Shown in pieces: positions 10,186-18,082 of a stretch of 64,000 nt of DNA. Origin of the DNA: Yamadazyma tenuis (taxonomy: Eukaryota; Ascomycota; Pichiomycetes; Serinales; Debaryomycetaceae). Under the pieces are notes generated by a model. It made no database searches. It was given only the letters and a program-made list of their open reading frames with translations, and was not told where the DNA came from. Position numbers and translations under genes: made by a program. Position 1 is the stretch's first letter. Each line of letters begins with the position of its first letter. The stretch spans positions 1,074,256 to 1,138,255 of the forward strand of contig NC_089466.1 of the NCBI RefSeq assembly GCF_029203305.1, read 5' to 3'.

Positions 10186-11559
10186 ATGTTTGCAGCAACG
10201 TCCAAACGAAGTATACTAAGCTTGGGGTCCGGTGGTATATATTCCCGAGGTGTAATTATACCGCTCAATGTCCGGGCTTTGAGTGTGTCTTCCCGCTTGG
10301 CCAAAGACCCATTTCCTGTCACCCTGAAGCAAATCCAGCATCAGAAGAAAATTGACAACTTACCCAAATGGCGACAATGGGCAATTTATCTCAACAGCCA
10401 GGAGTTCAAGCGCAGTGCGACCGTTTACTACGTGGGAGGGTTTGTGGTGTTGTGTGTGGCGTTCTACTTCTACATGAGAGATCGGTACTATGAAGATAGG
10501 CAAATCGAGCACATTAAAAAGAAGTATCTGGTGGATCCTGCAAGTCTTAGCGAATATGAGTATTTGAAGCTCAAGGCCAACAGCAACGAGAAGTTGCGTC
10601 CACGAGAAGAAAAAAAGTACCGGCTTTACCAGATGATGAGAAAAGAGTTCAGACGTAAGAACATGCTTTCCAAGGACGTGATGTTCGAGCCCACGCCCGA
10701 GTCTTTGGATCAGTGGTACCAGCAGCAGGCGCGGATTGGCACGAAGCCTATTCCCGAGATCGAGGGCCAGCACGAGGCGGTGGAGGTTGACAGCAAGGAA
10801 AAGGTCCCATTGTCGAACCATGACAATCCACATATTGCCAACCCCGAAGATACCACAGCGTTCTTCGAGGCCAAGGCCGCCGACTACGACAACGAGATCA
10901 AGTGGGAGGAACGGGCGGTTCTCATGGGAAAGAGAAGAAAGTGGTTAATGAAGCAGTTGAAAGGAGATACGCTTGAAGTGGCATGCGGAACCGGTAGAAA
11001 TATCCCATATTTTGAGCCAGCAGCGGTGGACTCGATCACGTTCTTGGACTCATCGAGCAAGATGATGGAACTCACAGAGGAGAAATTTCGGCAAAAGCAT
11101 CCCCGATTCAAGAAGGCCGCATTCACGGTGGGAAAGGCTGAAGATCTTGTGGAGTTGACCAAGGGTAACGATGATATCAAGTACGACACGATCGTGGAGG
11201 CATTTGGCTTGTGTTCACACGAGGACCCAGTCAAGGCTTTACGGAGCATGGGCCAGTTGTTGAAGCCTGGGGGGAGAATCGTGTTGTTGGAGCATGGCCG
11301 TGGTACCTGGGACTTTATCAACAACCACTTGGACTTTAGGTCTGACAAGAGAATGCAAACGTGGGCATGTAGATGGAACTTGGACATTGGCGAGCTTGTG
11401 GATGAGGCTGGGCTCGACGTGACGTATGAAAAAAGGGTTCATTTTGGTACTACGTGGATGTTGATTTGTAAGAGGCCTGAGGATTCTATTAGTATTGATG
11501 AGAAGCCGTTTTATAACAAGTTATTTGGCAAGGACTTTGAGCCAATCAAGAAGCAGTAG
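10186..11559 (+). CDS. OMS1: Mitochondrial inner-membrane methyltransferase-like protein Oms1
   Basis: This encodes 457 residues. The N-terminus is rich in Ser/Arg with few acidic residues, consistent with a mitochondrial presequence, and a single transmembrane helix lies at about 78-97. The C-terminal half is a class I SAM-dependent methyltransferase fold: motif I LEVACGTGRNI at about 263-273, an acidic residue after the next strand (FLDSS), and the LLKPGGRIVLLEHG strand/turn. Oms1 is an inner-membrane protein with conserved methyltransferase motifs, found as a multicopy suppressor of OXA1 respiratory defects; its substrate is not firmly established. In S. cerevisiae OMS1 (YDR316W) lies two genes from RAD34 (YDR314C), and a RAD34-like gene is also in this window. 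Confidence 0.88.
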   Translation: MFAATSKRSILSLGSGGIYSRGVIIPLNVRALSVSSRLAKDPFPVTLKQIQHQKKIDNLPKWRQWAIYLNSQEFKRSATVYYVGGFVVLCVAFYFYMRDRYYEDRQIEHIKKKYLVDPASLSEYEYLKLKANSNEKLRPREEKKYRLYQMMRKEFRRKNMLSKDVMFEPTPESLDQWYQQQARIGTKPIPEIEGQHEAVEVDSKEKVPLSNHDNPHIANPEDTTAFFEAKAADYDNEIKWEERAVLMGKRRKWLMKQLKGDTLEVACGTGRNIPYFEPAAVDSITFLDSSSKMMELTEEKFRQKHPRFKKAAFTVGKAEDLVELTKGNDDIKYDTIVEAFGLCSHEDPVKALRSMGQLLKPGGRIVLLEHGRGTWDFINNHLDFRSDKRMQTWACRWNLDIGELVDEAGLDVTYEKRVHFGTTWMLICKRPEDSISIDEKPFYNKLFGKDFEPIKKQ

Positions 11560-11740
11560 TTGTACATAGGGTAGAGTATATTATATTCGACCAGAGTTTC
11601 CGTAGAAGTGTTCAGGTGCTGAAAGTCACAAGGAAAGAGTACACACAATGAACATGAGTACAGACACAGTATTAAGCTAGGCACGATGAATGTGGAACAG
11701 AATAACTTGACAGACATAATCTTGAGATACGGTGTTGCAC

Positions 11741-12748
11741 CTAAAGATATATGCCAGAATCGGCACCAGAATTCCCAGCATCACCATTACCACCAGCATC
11801 ACCATTACCACCAGCATCACCATTACCACCAGCATCACCATTACCACCAGCATCACCATTACCACCAGCATCACCATTACCACCAGCATCACCATTACCA
11901 CCAGCATCACCATTACCACCAGCATCACCATTACCACCAGCATCACCATTACCACCAGCATCACCATTACCACCAGCATCACCATTACCACCAGCATCAC
12001 CATTACCACCAGCATCACCATTACCACCAGCATCACCATTACCACCAGCATCACCATTACCACCAGCATCACCATTACCACCAGCATCACCATTACCACC
12101 AGCATCACCATTACCACCAGCATCACCATTACCACCAGCATCACCATTACCACCAGCATCACCATTACCACCAGCATCACCATTACCACCAGCATCACCA
12201 TTACCACCAGCATCACCATTACCACCAGCATCACCATTACCACCAGCATCACCATTACCACCAGCATCACCATTACCACCAGCATCACCATTACCACCAG
12301 CATCACCATTACCACCAGCATCACCATTACCACCAGCATCACCATTACCACCAGCATCACCATTACCACCAGCATCACCATTACCACCAGCATCACCATT
12401 ACCACCAGCATCACCATTACCACCAGCATCACCATTACCACCAGCATCACCAGAATCTCGCTCTAACCTGAAGCCTCTCCTCATCAACTCTGTGTCTATC
12501 ACCCCTACCCTCTGCCTCTGCCTGTCCAAAACTTCAGTATTCTCTCTCACCACCTCCGCATAAAGCTTCGCATCATCGTCATCCTCAGTCAAACCCTCAA
12601 TCTCGACCCCCAAATGAGCGTTGGTAGCCTCCAACTTCGCCACCGAGTTGGTGAGCTGTGTCCTCACCGAAACAAGTGCATCGTCCGGTAACTCTTGCAC
12701 AGACACCTGGAACTCATCTAATGTAATAGGCTGGGAATCGGCTGACAT
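11741..12748 (-). CDS. TMA17: Proteasome assembly chaperone Tma17/Adc17 with a 37-copy hexapeptide expansion
   Basis: The first ATG in frame is at 12748 and gives 335 residues. Residues 1-100 match Tma17/Adc17: an ITLDEF start, the two-helix hairpin with LTNSVAKLEATNAHLG, an acidic turn, and VRENTEVLDRQRQRV. The extreme C-terminus GIYL resembles the SIFI end of S. cerevisiae Tma17. Between them sit 37 uninterrupted copies of Asp-Ala-Gly-Gly-Asn-Gly (residues 101-322), more than doubling a protein that is normally about 150 residues. Tma17 is a stress-induced chaperone that binds Rpt6 and helps pair Rpt6 with Rpt3 during assembly of the 19S base. The start lies 12 bases from the first ATG of MRF1. 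In S. cerevisiae the gene (YDL110C) is also in the RPN6-NUP84-ATG20 neighbourhood. Confidence 0.85.
   Translation of the reverse strand: MSADSQPITLDEFQVSVQELPDDALVSVRTQLTNSVAKLEATNAHLGVEIEGLTEDDDDAKLYAEVVRENTEVLDRQRQRVGVIDTELMRRGFRLERDSGDAGGNGDAGGNGDAGGNGDAGGNGDAGGNGDAGGNGDAGGNGDAGGNGDAGGNGDAGGNGDAGGNGDAGGNGDAGGNGDAGGNGDAGGNGDAGGNGDAGGNGDAGGNGDAGGNGDAGGNGDAGGNGDAGGNGDAGGNGDAGGNGDAGGNGDAGGNGDAGGNGDAGGNGDAGGNGDAGGNGDAGGNGDAGGNGDAGGNGDAGGNGDAGGNGDAGGNGDAGGNGDAGNSGADSGIYL
11783..12448 (-). repeat. 18-bp tandem minisatellite, 37 copies, coding for DAGGNG
   Basis: Thirty-seven 18-base units lie head to tail in frame within TMA17. On the plus strand the unit is CATCACCATTACCACCAG. As far as I can read, all copies are identical, which implies recent expansion or continual homogenisation. 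The unit has no stop codon in most frames, so long spurious open frames appear on both strands. Confidence 0.97.
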
Positions 12749-12796
12749 GAAGTTGATGAGATGCTTTTCGCGAAAATGCCAAACCACAAAAGATCA
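12749..12796. promoter_or_regulatory. Ultra-short divergent TMA17/MRF1 promoter with TTTTCGCGAAAA palindrome
   Basis: The TMA17 ATG (12748, minus) and the first MRF1 ATG (12761, plus) are 12 bases apart. The perfect palindrome TTTTCGCGAAAA at 12765-12776 lies inside the first MRF1 codons if that ATG is used. If MRF1 really starts at 12797 the promoter is 48 bases and the palindrome is in its centre. Confidence 0.55.
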
Positions 12797-13987
12797 ATGT
12801 TGCGAGTTCTTCTGAGACCACAGGTGTTTCGTGGCTCCCTCATGGCGATACGAGCATACGCCGATACCGGGGAGATAACAGTACCCCTAATACATCCACT
12901 CCTTCTCAAGCGAGCCCAAACCATGCAGCAGGAGTTCTCCCAACTTGAATCCAAAATCGCTGGCGGCAGCTACGACGCAGAAACCAACCGCAAATTCTCC
13001 ACCGTCTCTGGAATTCTCGAGCACCTCGACCGCTACAACAAGGACATTGCTACCATAGAAGGCCTCCAAGAGATCCAAGATCCCGAATTGATGGACGACG
13101 TGCAACAGGAATTGGAATCCATTCTTCCCAACCTCATGCGCTCCACCACTATTTTACAAAATAAGCTCTTACCGCCCATTAAACACGCAGACCTACCGTG
13201 CATTCTCGAGTTACGTCCTGGGGTGGGTGGATCAGAGGCGGCGCTTTTTACCGCCGATTTGGCCAATATGTACCTCAATTTTGCCAATCAGATGCGGTGG
13301 AAACACCAGGTGCTTCTGAAACACGAGAGCAGCAGCGGCTTTGTCAATGAATTTATTCTCAGCGTGGACGAACCTGGTGCCTACAACCGGTTACGGCACG
13401 AGAGCGGAATCCATCGAGTGCAGCGGATTCCTGCCACGGAGTCCAAAGGTCGGATTCACACGTCGACAGCCGCGGTGGTGGTACTTCCCAAATTTAGCGA
13501 TGGGGACGAGAAATCTCTTGCGGCAGACGAGCGCCTGTTTAAGCCGGGCGAGGTACGGGTCGATACGATGCGGGCGGGTGGCAAGGGTGGCCAGCACGTC
13601 AATACTACCGACTCGGCGGTGCGGTTGGTGCATCTTCCTACGGGGATCATGGTGATGCAGCAGGACGAACGATCACAGCCGCGGAACAAAGCCAAGGCAT
13701 TTCTGATCTTGAGAGCCCGGCTTGCAGCGTTAGAGCGAGATAAGGAGGTTGCAGAGCAGAAGAAGCTTCGGACGGATCAGGTGTCGTCTACCGATCGGTC
13801 CGACAAAATCAGAACTTATAATGTACCTCAGAACCGGGTGACGGACCATCGGTGTAACTATTCAGTACATGATGTGGATGGCTGTATGCAAGGGTACAGA
13901 CTTGGAGAGATTATTGATAAGGTGGAGGAGGGAGAATTCGAGGACCGGTTGCAGGAGCTTATCGGGCACGTGGGTGGTGGTATTTGA
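12761..13987 (+). CDS. MRF1: Mitochondrial peptide chain release factor 1
   Basis: The frame opens with ATG at 12761 (408 residues); ATGs at 12776 and 12797 are also in frame. The one at 12797 leaves a good mitochondrial presequence (MLRVLLRPQVFRGS) and a more reasonable promoter, so the start is uncertain. The class I release-factor architecture is clear: a helical N-terminal domain, the LRPGVGGSEAALF element, SGIHRVQRIPATE, and the catalytic loop RAGGKGGQHVN with GGQ at 276-278. The GGQ Gln directs peptidyl-tRNA hydrolysis in mitoribosomes. Codon 186 is CTG at 13316-13318, at a position where bacterial RF1 commonly has Ser. In S. cerevisiae MRF1 is YGL143C and the p24-like RRT6 is YGL146C, matching the next gene here. 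Confidence 0.95.
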   Translation: MLFAKMPNHKRSMLRVLLRPQVFRGSLMAIRAYADTGEITVPLIHPLLLKRAQTMQQEFSQLESKIAGGSYDAETNRKFSTVSGILEHLDRYNKDIATIEGLQEIQDPELMDDVQQELESILPNLMRSTTILQNKLLPPIKHADLPCILELRPGVGGSEAALFTADLANMYLNFANQMRWKHQVLLKHESSSGFVNEFILSVDEPGAYNRLRHESGIHRVQRIPATESKGRIHTSTAAVVVLPKFSDGDEKSLAADERLFKPGEVRVDTMRAGGKGGQHVNTTDSAVRLVHLPTGIMVMQQDERSQPRNKAKAFLILRARLAALERDKEVAEQKKLRTDQVSSTDRSDKIRTYNVPQNRVTDHRCNYSVHDVDGCMQGYRLGEIIDKVEEGEFEDRLQELIGHVGGGI

Positions 13988-14113
13988 AATGATTTGGCTA
14001 CTTGATCAACGGCTACTCGATCATGGAGCTGAACGATAGTAATGGAGTTCATCTCTTCGACACTTTGACATCGCTTTTAGAGGTCATATTCCACTCACTG
14101 ATCCAATTTCTCA

Positions 14114-14171
14114 GTGGGTGTATGGGTCAGAACTTGAAAATTTCTGACCGAAAATTTCTGACCCATACACC
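14114..14171. promoter_or_regulatory. Inverted pair of telomere-unit fragments (candidate Rap1 sites)
   Basis: Positions 14114-14135 match 22 contiguous bases of the 24-base terminal telomere unit in the forward sense. Positions 14156-14171 match 16 bases of the complementary strand (TTCTGACCCATACACC). Both include ACCCATACAC, which agrees with the Rap1 consensus core ACCCATACA. Between the arms the sequence AATTTCTGACCG partly repeats the same unit. The pair points inward, about 340 bases upstream of the p24-like gene. Confidence 0.75.
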
Positions 14172-14224
14172 TGGCCTCATGTGCCTGTGCCTTTGTCCCT
14201 GCGTATTTCATTGTAAAGTCACAA

Positions 14225-14286
14225 ATACAGGTGACACCTGTATATCTTTGTAAATATCTAGTCACAATACAGGTGATACCAGTATT
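14225..14286. promoter_or_regulatory. Two related palindromes containing CAGGTG/CACCTG
   Basis: Positions 14225-14243 form a perfect palindrome around a central A (ATACAGGTG then CACCTGTAT). Positions 14266-14286 repeat it with one mismatch between arms (AATACAGGT, ACCAGTATT). Each is preceded by GTCACA, so the two are also an imperfect direct repeat with 43-base spacing. They look like paired sites for a dimeric regulator, which I cannot identify. Confidence 0.6.
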
Positions 14287-14513
14287 CCAATTAAGGACCT
14301 TGTAGGACTATATCATTTGTATATTTGTCTCTGCTTGCTTCACACGCACCCAGACCTCATTGCACTGCAAGCTGCTGCCAAGTCATTGCGAATATAAACT
14401 AGGCACCCGCGAAAAAGACACCAGTCAATTTCATTTGTACAACCTTTCATCTCCCACCTATTGTTCGCCAATTCTCCTACGGTATATGAGCCTCCCACCC
14501 TCGCTTTAACATC

Positions 14514-15383
14514 ATGACCCCCAGCTTCCTCCTATTAATACTCCTAGCGTTATTCCACTATGTACATAGCATAGGGATGGTGATCGAACCGTGCTTGGAA
14601 GGAGACCCTGCCCAGCAGTCAAGCCTCATCAACCTAAGAAACTGTCTCGCCTACCACACAAACAACAACGACCTCATCATGGTCAAGATCGTTAGCGGAC
14701 CCCAAATCCAATCTCAGACCCTCAACCTCAAGATCTTTGATTCCGAAAACAACTTGTTACGGGTTTCAAACAACTTGGTGGGCGAAATCACCATCATCAT
14801 GAAAAACCTCAATAACGACCCCATATACGACGAGGGAAACCTGAAGCGGTCACGGGCCAATATCATTGACAGACTCGCATTCCTTAAGAGTGACGAGCAC
14901 AAGGCTCAGCAGCTCTTGAACAATAACAAGGGCAAGAATCTCATCTACGTGTGTTTTGACAACTTGTATAGCGACAAGTCCTGGTCTTTCCACCCGGAGA
15001 ACCGTGAAATTGAGTTGACTGTCGACTTGCGGGATGTGTCGAAGATGCAAGGGACCGATTATAACCTTTATTCAAAGTATTTCCACAAGTTTCAATCGAC
15101 AGAGAATCTGGATCACCGAATGAAGGATATGAGCCAGGTGGAGTTTGACGATGAAATTGCCGTCATTGAGAACGAGTTGAACGACGTGGTCGAAAACTTG
15201 AAGAACTCAGCCATCATCTTGAAAAATATTCAGCTCCAGGAATCTAGGTTGCGAGACATCAACGAACAGATCTTTGCTGGATACACCTTCATGACGGTAT
15301 TAGTATTGGTAGCAATCGTGGGGTTTGGAATATTTCAGACCGTTTACGTCCACCGATATCTCACAAAGAAAGTCATCTATTAA
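14514..15383 (+). CDS. p24 (emp24/gp25L/ERP) family protein, RRT6-like
   Basis: This encodes 289 residues. Features in order: a signal peptide at 1-19 (LLLILLALFHYVHS), a lumenal GOLD-like region with two cysteines spaced like those of p24 proteins (EPCLEGD at 27 and YVCFDN near 148), a coiled-coil stretch at about 205-245, one transmembrane helix at about 255-277, and a short cytosolic tail with a KK pair (YLTKKVIY). p24 proteins cycle between ER and Golgi and act as cargo adaptors for COPII/COPI vesicles. At 289 residues it is longer than typical ERPs (about 210-220), which fits Rrt6 of S. cerevisiae, whose gene lies near MRF1 there as here. The gene symbol is therefore probable but not given. 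Confidence 0.8.
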   Translation: MTPSFLLLILLALFHYVHSIGMVIEPCLEGDPAQQSSLINLRNCLAYHTNNNDLIMVKIVSGPQIQSQTLNLKIFDSENNLLRVSNNLVGEITIIMKNLNNDPIYDEGNLKRSRANIIDRLAFLKSDEHKAQQLLNNNKGKNLIYVCFDNLYSDKSWSFHPENREIELTVDLRDVSKMQGTDYNLYSKYFHKFQSTENLDHRMKDMSQVEFDDEIAVIENELNDVVENLKNSAIILKNIQLQESRLRDINEQIFAGYTFMTVLVLVAIVGFGIFQTVYVHRYLTKKVIY

Positions 15384-15404
15384 ATATATAAGTTTCTTAT
15401 ATCC

Positions 15405-16463
15405 CTATAGGTTTCCTCTCATCTTCTCGTTCGTTATGACGTCGTCGCAGATTTGCTCCATTGCGTCCTTGTCCACCAACTTGCCCACATTGGCGTATTG
15501 AAGACTGGCCTGATATCCCATGGTGATTCTCTGGTCAGTAATACCCAACTCACCGTAGCTTAAGGCCCGAATCACGTTGTAGTACCGAGTGATGGTGTCT
15601 CTGACGGTGGTGGGAATGAACTCATTTTTGTCGCTGTAGATCTCCCAAGAACTTTCTTCCTCCAACCGAGTGATCAGTACTGACCCTACACCCGGATTAT
15701 ACGATCCCTGGCCATCGATGGCCGACTGGACCCGGTTGCCGGCGATGTTGCTTTCATTGTTGGTGAAATTGGAGGTGCTGGTCTTACTCAACCAAATGAA
15801 CCCGTTGATCCCCAAGATCACGCTTACGTCGCCCGAGAGCTTGTGCGTGTGGTTCTTTGATTTGACCACCAATCTGGACGGTACTGTCAAAAATATCCCG
15901 TTTCTGAGTTTCCCATACTTCAAGGACCGGGTGTGAAGCGATGCACTGCCATTACTGAAAACACTTTGCACTTCAGCATTCAACAAATCACCCTCTTTCA
16001 AGAAGTTTCGCATCTGGAGCTCATCACTCTCAGACTTTCTTCTCAACACTCCGCCCGGCAAATTCACTGATCCTAGCATCAAGATCGCATCTTGTTTTGC
16101 ACCTATGTCCACTTTCCATCGTTTGTTTCCAACCTCCGTGATTCTTCCAACCACATGGTCCCCCGTCTCCGGTTGATACTTTCCCCGTAACGGTATCACA
16201 CTCAACAACCGGTTGACTCTCAGTACGTTTCCTGCAACCGATGAGTATATGTTATCGTTTAAAAAGTACGTTCCATGGCCCTTCATCCAAACCGGATCGT
16301 CAGTGACAAGTTCTCCTGGGGTGACAATCGAAGTCTGCTCGGCACCGTTGGTTTCCGTGTCCGACATTTCCACGTCCGAATCGATGACGTTGGTCCTAGC
16401 AATACTGGGTTTGCTTATACTTATAACGTCAGATACATCCATGGTAGAGTAAAAGATGCTCAT
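15405..16463 (-). CDS. RRP4: Exosome cap subunit Rrp4
   Basis: This encodes 352 residues from the ATG at 16463, with an alternative in-frame ATG at 16442. An acidic N-terminal ~50 residues precede the Rrp4 N-terminal domain (PGELVTDDPVWMKGHGTYF). An S1 RNA-binding domain follows (GDHVVGRITEVGNKRWKVDIGA), then a KH-type region (GDVSVILGINGFIWLS). Rrp4 is one of three S1/KH cap proteins over the RNase PH-like ring of the exosome and takes part in 3' rRNA processing and RNA decay. The ATG is 38 bases from the divergent TRM5 ATG; RRP4 and TRM5 are adjacent and divergent in S. cerevisiae as well (YHR069C, YHR070W). Confidence 0.95.
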   Translation of the reverse strand: MSIFYSTMDVSDVISISKPSIARTNVIDSDVEMSDTETNGAEQTSIVTPGELVTDDPVWMKGHGTYFLNDNIYSSVAGNVLRVNRLLSVIPLRGKYQPETGDHVVGRITEVGNKRWKVDIGAKQDAILMLGSVNLPGGVLRRKSESDELQMRNFLKEGDLLNAEVQSVFSNGSASLHTRSLKYGKLRNGIFLTVPSRLVVKSKNHTHKLSGDVSVILGINGFIWLSKTSTSNFTNNESNIAGNRVQSAIDGQGSYNPGVGSVLITRLEEESSWEIYSDKNEFIPTTVRDTITRYYNVIRALSYGELGITDQRITMGYQASLQYANVGKLVDKDAMEQICDDVITNEKMRGNL

Positions 16464-16501
16464 CGATTACTTCGCGCTTTTGGGTAGAAAAAAATTAACC
16501 G

Positions 16502-17959
16502 ATGCTTAGATGGTTTAGACCTGTTCAACTATCCAAGTTTATTCCCCCATTTCGAGCATTTCATAGACAAAGCAAAACAGAGAGAAGAGATTTTATGATG
16601 ACACAGTTCGGACCTCCAGTGAACCGCTCCATGACCGAGTTGGACCGGTCTTTTTTCCAGAAACTGGCTACCTTGCTTGTAGCCTGTTTCCCAGACCCCA
16701 GCAAATTGGGACAGTTTGTAAAGGAGTGCAAAAAGGACATTTTGTACTTGCCTTCGGTCAAGCACATTGTGGCCGTTGGAAGCATGAAGGGCGTACTTTT
16801 GAGAGAAGATATAAATGATCTTGAAACATATAAAAACAAACTTTCTGAAAAGACCACTGAAAAAATCAAGGAATTCGGCATTTTGGTTAAACCCTATGAA
16901 TTTCACATGGACTATAACTTTTGGAGAGCAGACGACATTTTACGGGCAGTTTTACCCGAAAATTTGTTGGATGAGCTTCCCACTGGTTTTGCTCAGGCTG
17001 GGCATGTTGCTCACATAAACTTGCGGGAAGAGTTCAAGCCGTACGGCAAATTGATAGGCCAGGTGATCTTGGATAAGAACAGTAAGGTTGAAACTGTTGT
17101 TGACAAGGTCGATACCATCGACACCCAATTTAGAACTTTCAAGATGAAAGTTTTGGCGGGTAGACACGATTTGGTGGTGGAGCAGAGTGAAAGTGGGTGT
17201 AAGTTCACCTTTGACTTCAGCAAAGTGTACTGGAATTCAAGGTTAAGTACCGAGCATGATAGACTTATATCCCAATTCGCACCTTGTTCGGTCGTTGGAG
17301 ATGTTTTTGCAGGCGTGGGGCCATTCGTAGTACCAGCCGGAAAGAAAAATGTGTTTGTGTTGGCCAACGACTTAAACCCAGAATCGTTCAAGTACCTCGA
17401 GTACAATATCAAGGCGAACCGCACACAAGACTTTGTACAAAGCTTCAATTTGGACGGTAGACAGTTCATTAGAGAGTCTCCTCAATTATTGTTGAAATGG
17501 GCCAACGAAGTCAAATCTGTGAGCCAAAAGAAACTCATTAAAAAGAGGAAGATTTCGCAAGATAAGCCCGCTGAGTACAAGGTCACAACGTTCGATATCC
17601 CAAAGTACATCAGCAACTACGTCATGAATCTTCCTGACAGTGCGTTGACATTCTTGGATGAGTTTGTTAGCTTGTACTCGAGAGATCCCGAAGTTGAAAA
17701 GATCGTCAAAGAAATCCCCGACTTTAAGCTTCCGATTGTCAATGTCCATTGTTTTGAAAAATTCTCTGCTACAGAACCTGAACCTCCAATGGAAGAATTG
17801 CATAGAAGAGTTCACGCTAAAATCGTGAAACTTATTGACCATGCACTACCCTTTGAAGAGTGTGAATTCCACTTGGTAAGAAAGGTGGCACCCACAAAGC
17901 CCATGTTCTGTGTGACTTTTACTTTACCCAAAGACGTGGTTTTCAGAAAAGTAGAGTAA
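16502..17959 (+). CDS. TRM5: tRNA (guanine37-N1)-methyltransferase Trm5
   Basis: This encodes 485 residues. The first ~30 residues are basic and lack acidic residues until TERRD, as in a mitochondrial presequence. A second ATG pair at 16595/16598 precedes the conserved GPPVNRSMTELDRSFF start of the core enzyme. The D2 domain is followed by a class I SAM fold with motif VVGDVFAGVGPFVVPA at about 262-277 and LANDLNPESFKYLEYNI, and a C-terminal NMNLPxSALxFLD-like catalytic element (YVMNLPDSALTFLDEF). Trm5 makes m1G37 next to the anticodon, preventing +1 frameshifting; in yeast it acts in both nucleus and mitochondria. The two ATG positions suggest dual targeting by alternative initiation. Confidence 0.95.
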   Translation: MLRWFRPVQLSKFIPPFRAFHRQSKTERRDFMMTQFGPPVNRSMTELDRSFFQKLATLLVACFPDPSKLGQFVKECKKDILYLPSVKHIVAVGSMKGVLLREDINDLETYKNKLSEKTTEKIKEFGILVKPYEFHMDYNFWRADDILRAVLPENLLDELPTGFAQAGHVAHINLREEFKPYGKLIGQVILDKNSKVETVVDKVDTIDTQFRTFKMKVLAGRHDLVVEQSESGCKFTFDFSKVYWNSRLSTEHDRLISQFAPCSVVGDVFAGVGPFVVPAGKKNVFVLANDLNPESFKYLEYNIKANRTQDFVQSFNLDGRQFIRESPQLLLKWANEVKSVSQKKLIKKRKISQDKPAEYKVTTFDIPKYISNYVMNLPDSALTFLDEFVSLYSRDPEVEKIVKEIPDFKLPIVNVHCFEKFSATEPEPPMEELHRRVHAKIVKLIDHALPFEECEFHLVRKVAPTKPMFCVTFTLPKDVVFRKVE

Positions 17960-18082
17960 TTTAGAATTAGTGTATTATAGCCTGTAAATATACCAAGACT
18001 CAGTATTTTTAGGTTGGCTGCAAAATAGTTTTATATTTTTCGCAATTCTTACAAAAACTATTAATCTCCTTGCACAAATTCA

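Larger units (their letters stand above)
13988..14513. promoter_or_regulatory. Promoter region of the p24-like gene, rich in symmetrical motifs
   Basis: No gene is seen in these 526 bases. They hold an inverted pair of telomere-unit fragments (14114-14171) and two related palindromes with centres 42 bases apart (14225-14243 and 14266-14286), described separately. A TATA-like tract (GAATATAAAC) lies about 120 bases upstream of the ATG. Confidence 0.5.

Noticed and set aside
11677..12563. Long open frames on both strands through the TMA17 repeat (for example His-Tyr-Gln or Pro-Ala-Ser arrays)
   Set aside because: They arise only because the 18-base unit lacks stops in most frames. Only the DAGGNG frame joins to conserved protein sequence.
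14100..14180. Telomerase RNA gene (TER1) template
   Set aside because: A functional template must exceed one full 24-base unit to allow realignment. The best match here is 22 bases on one arm and 16 on the other, with no longer C-strand run.
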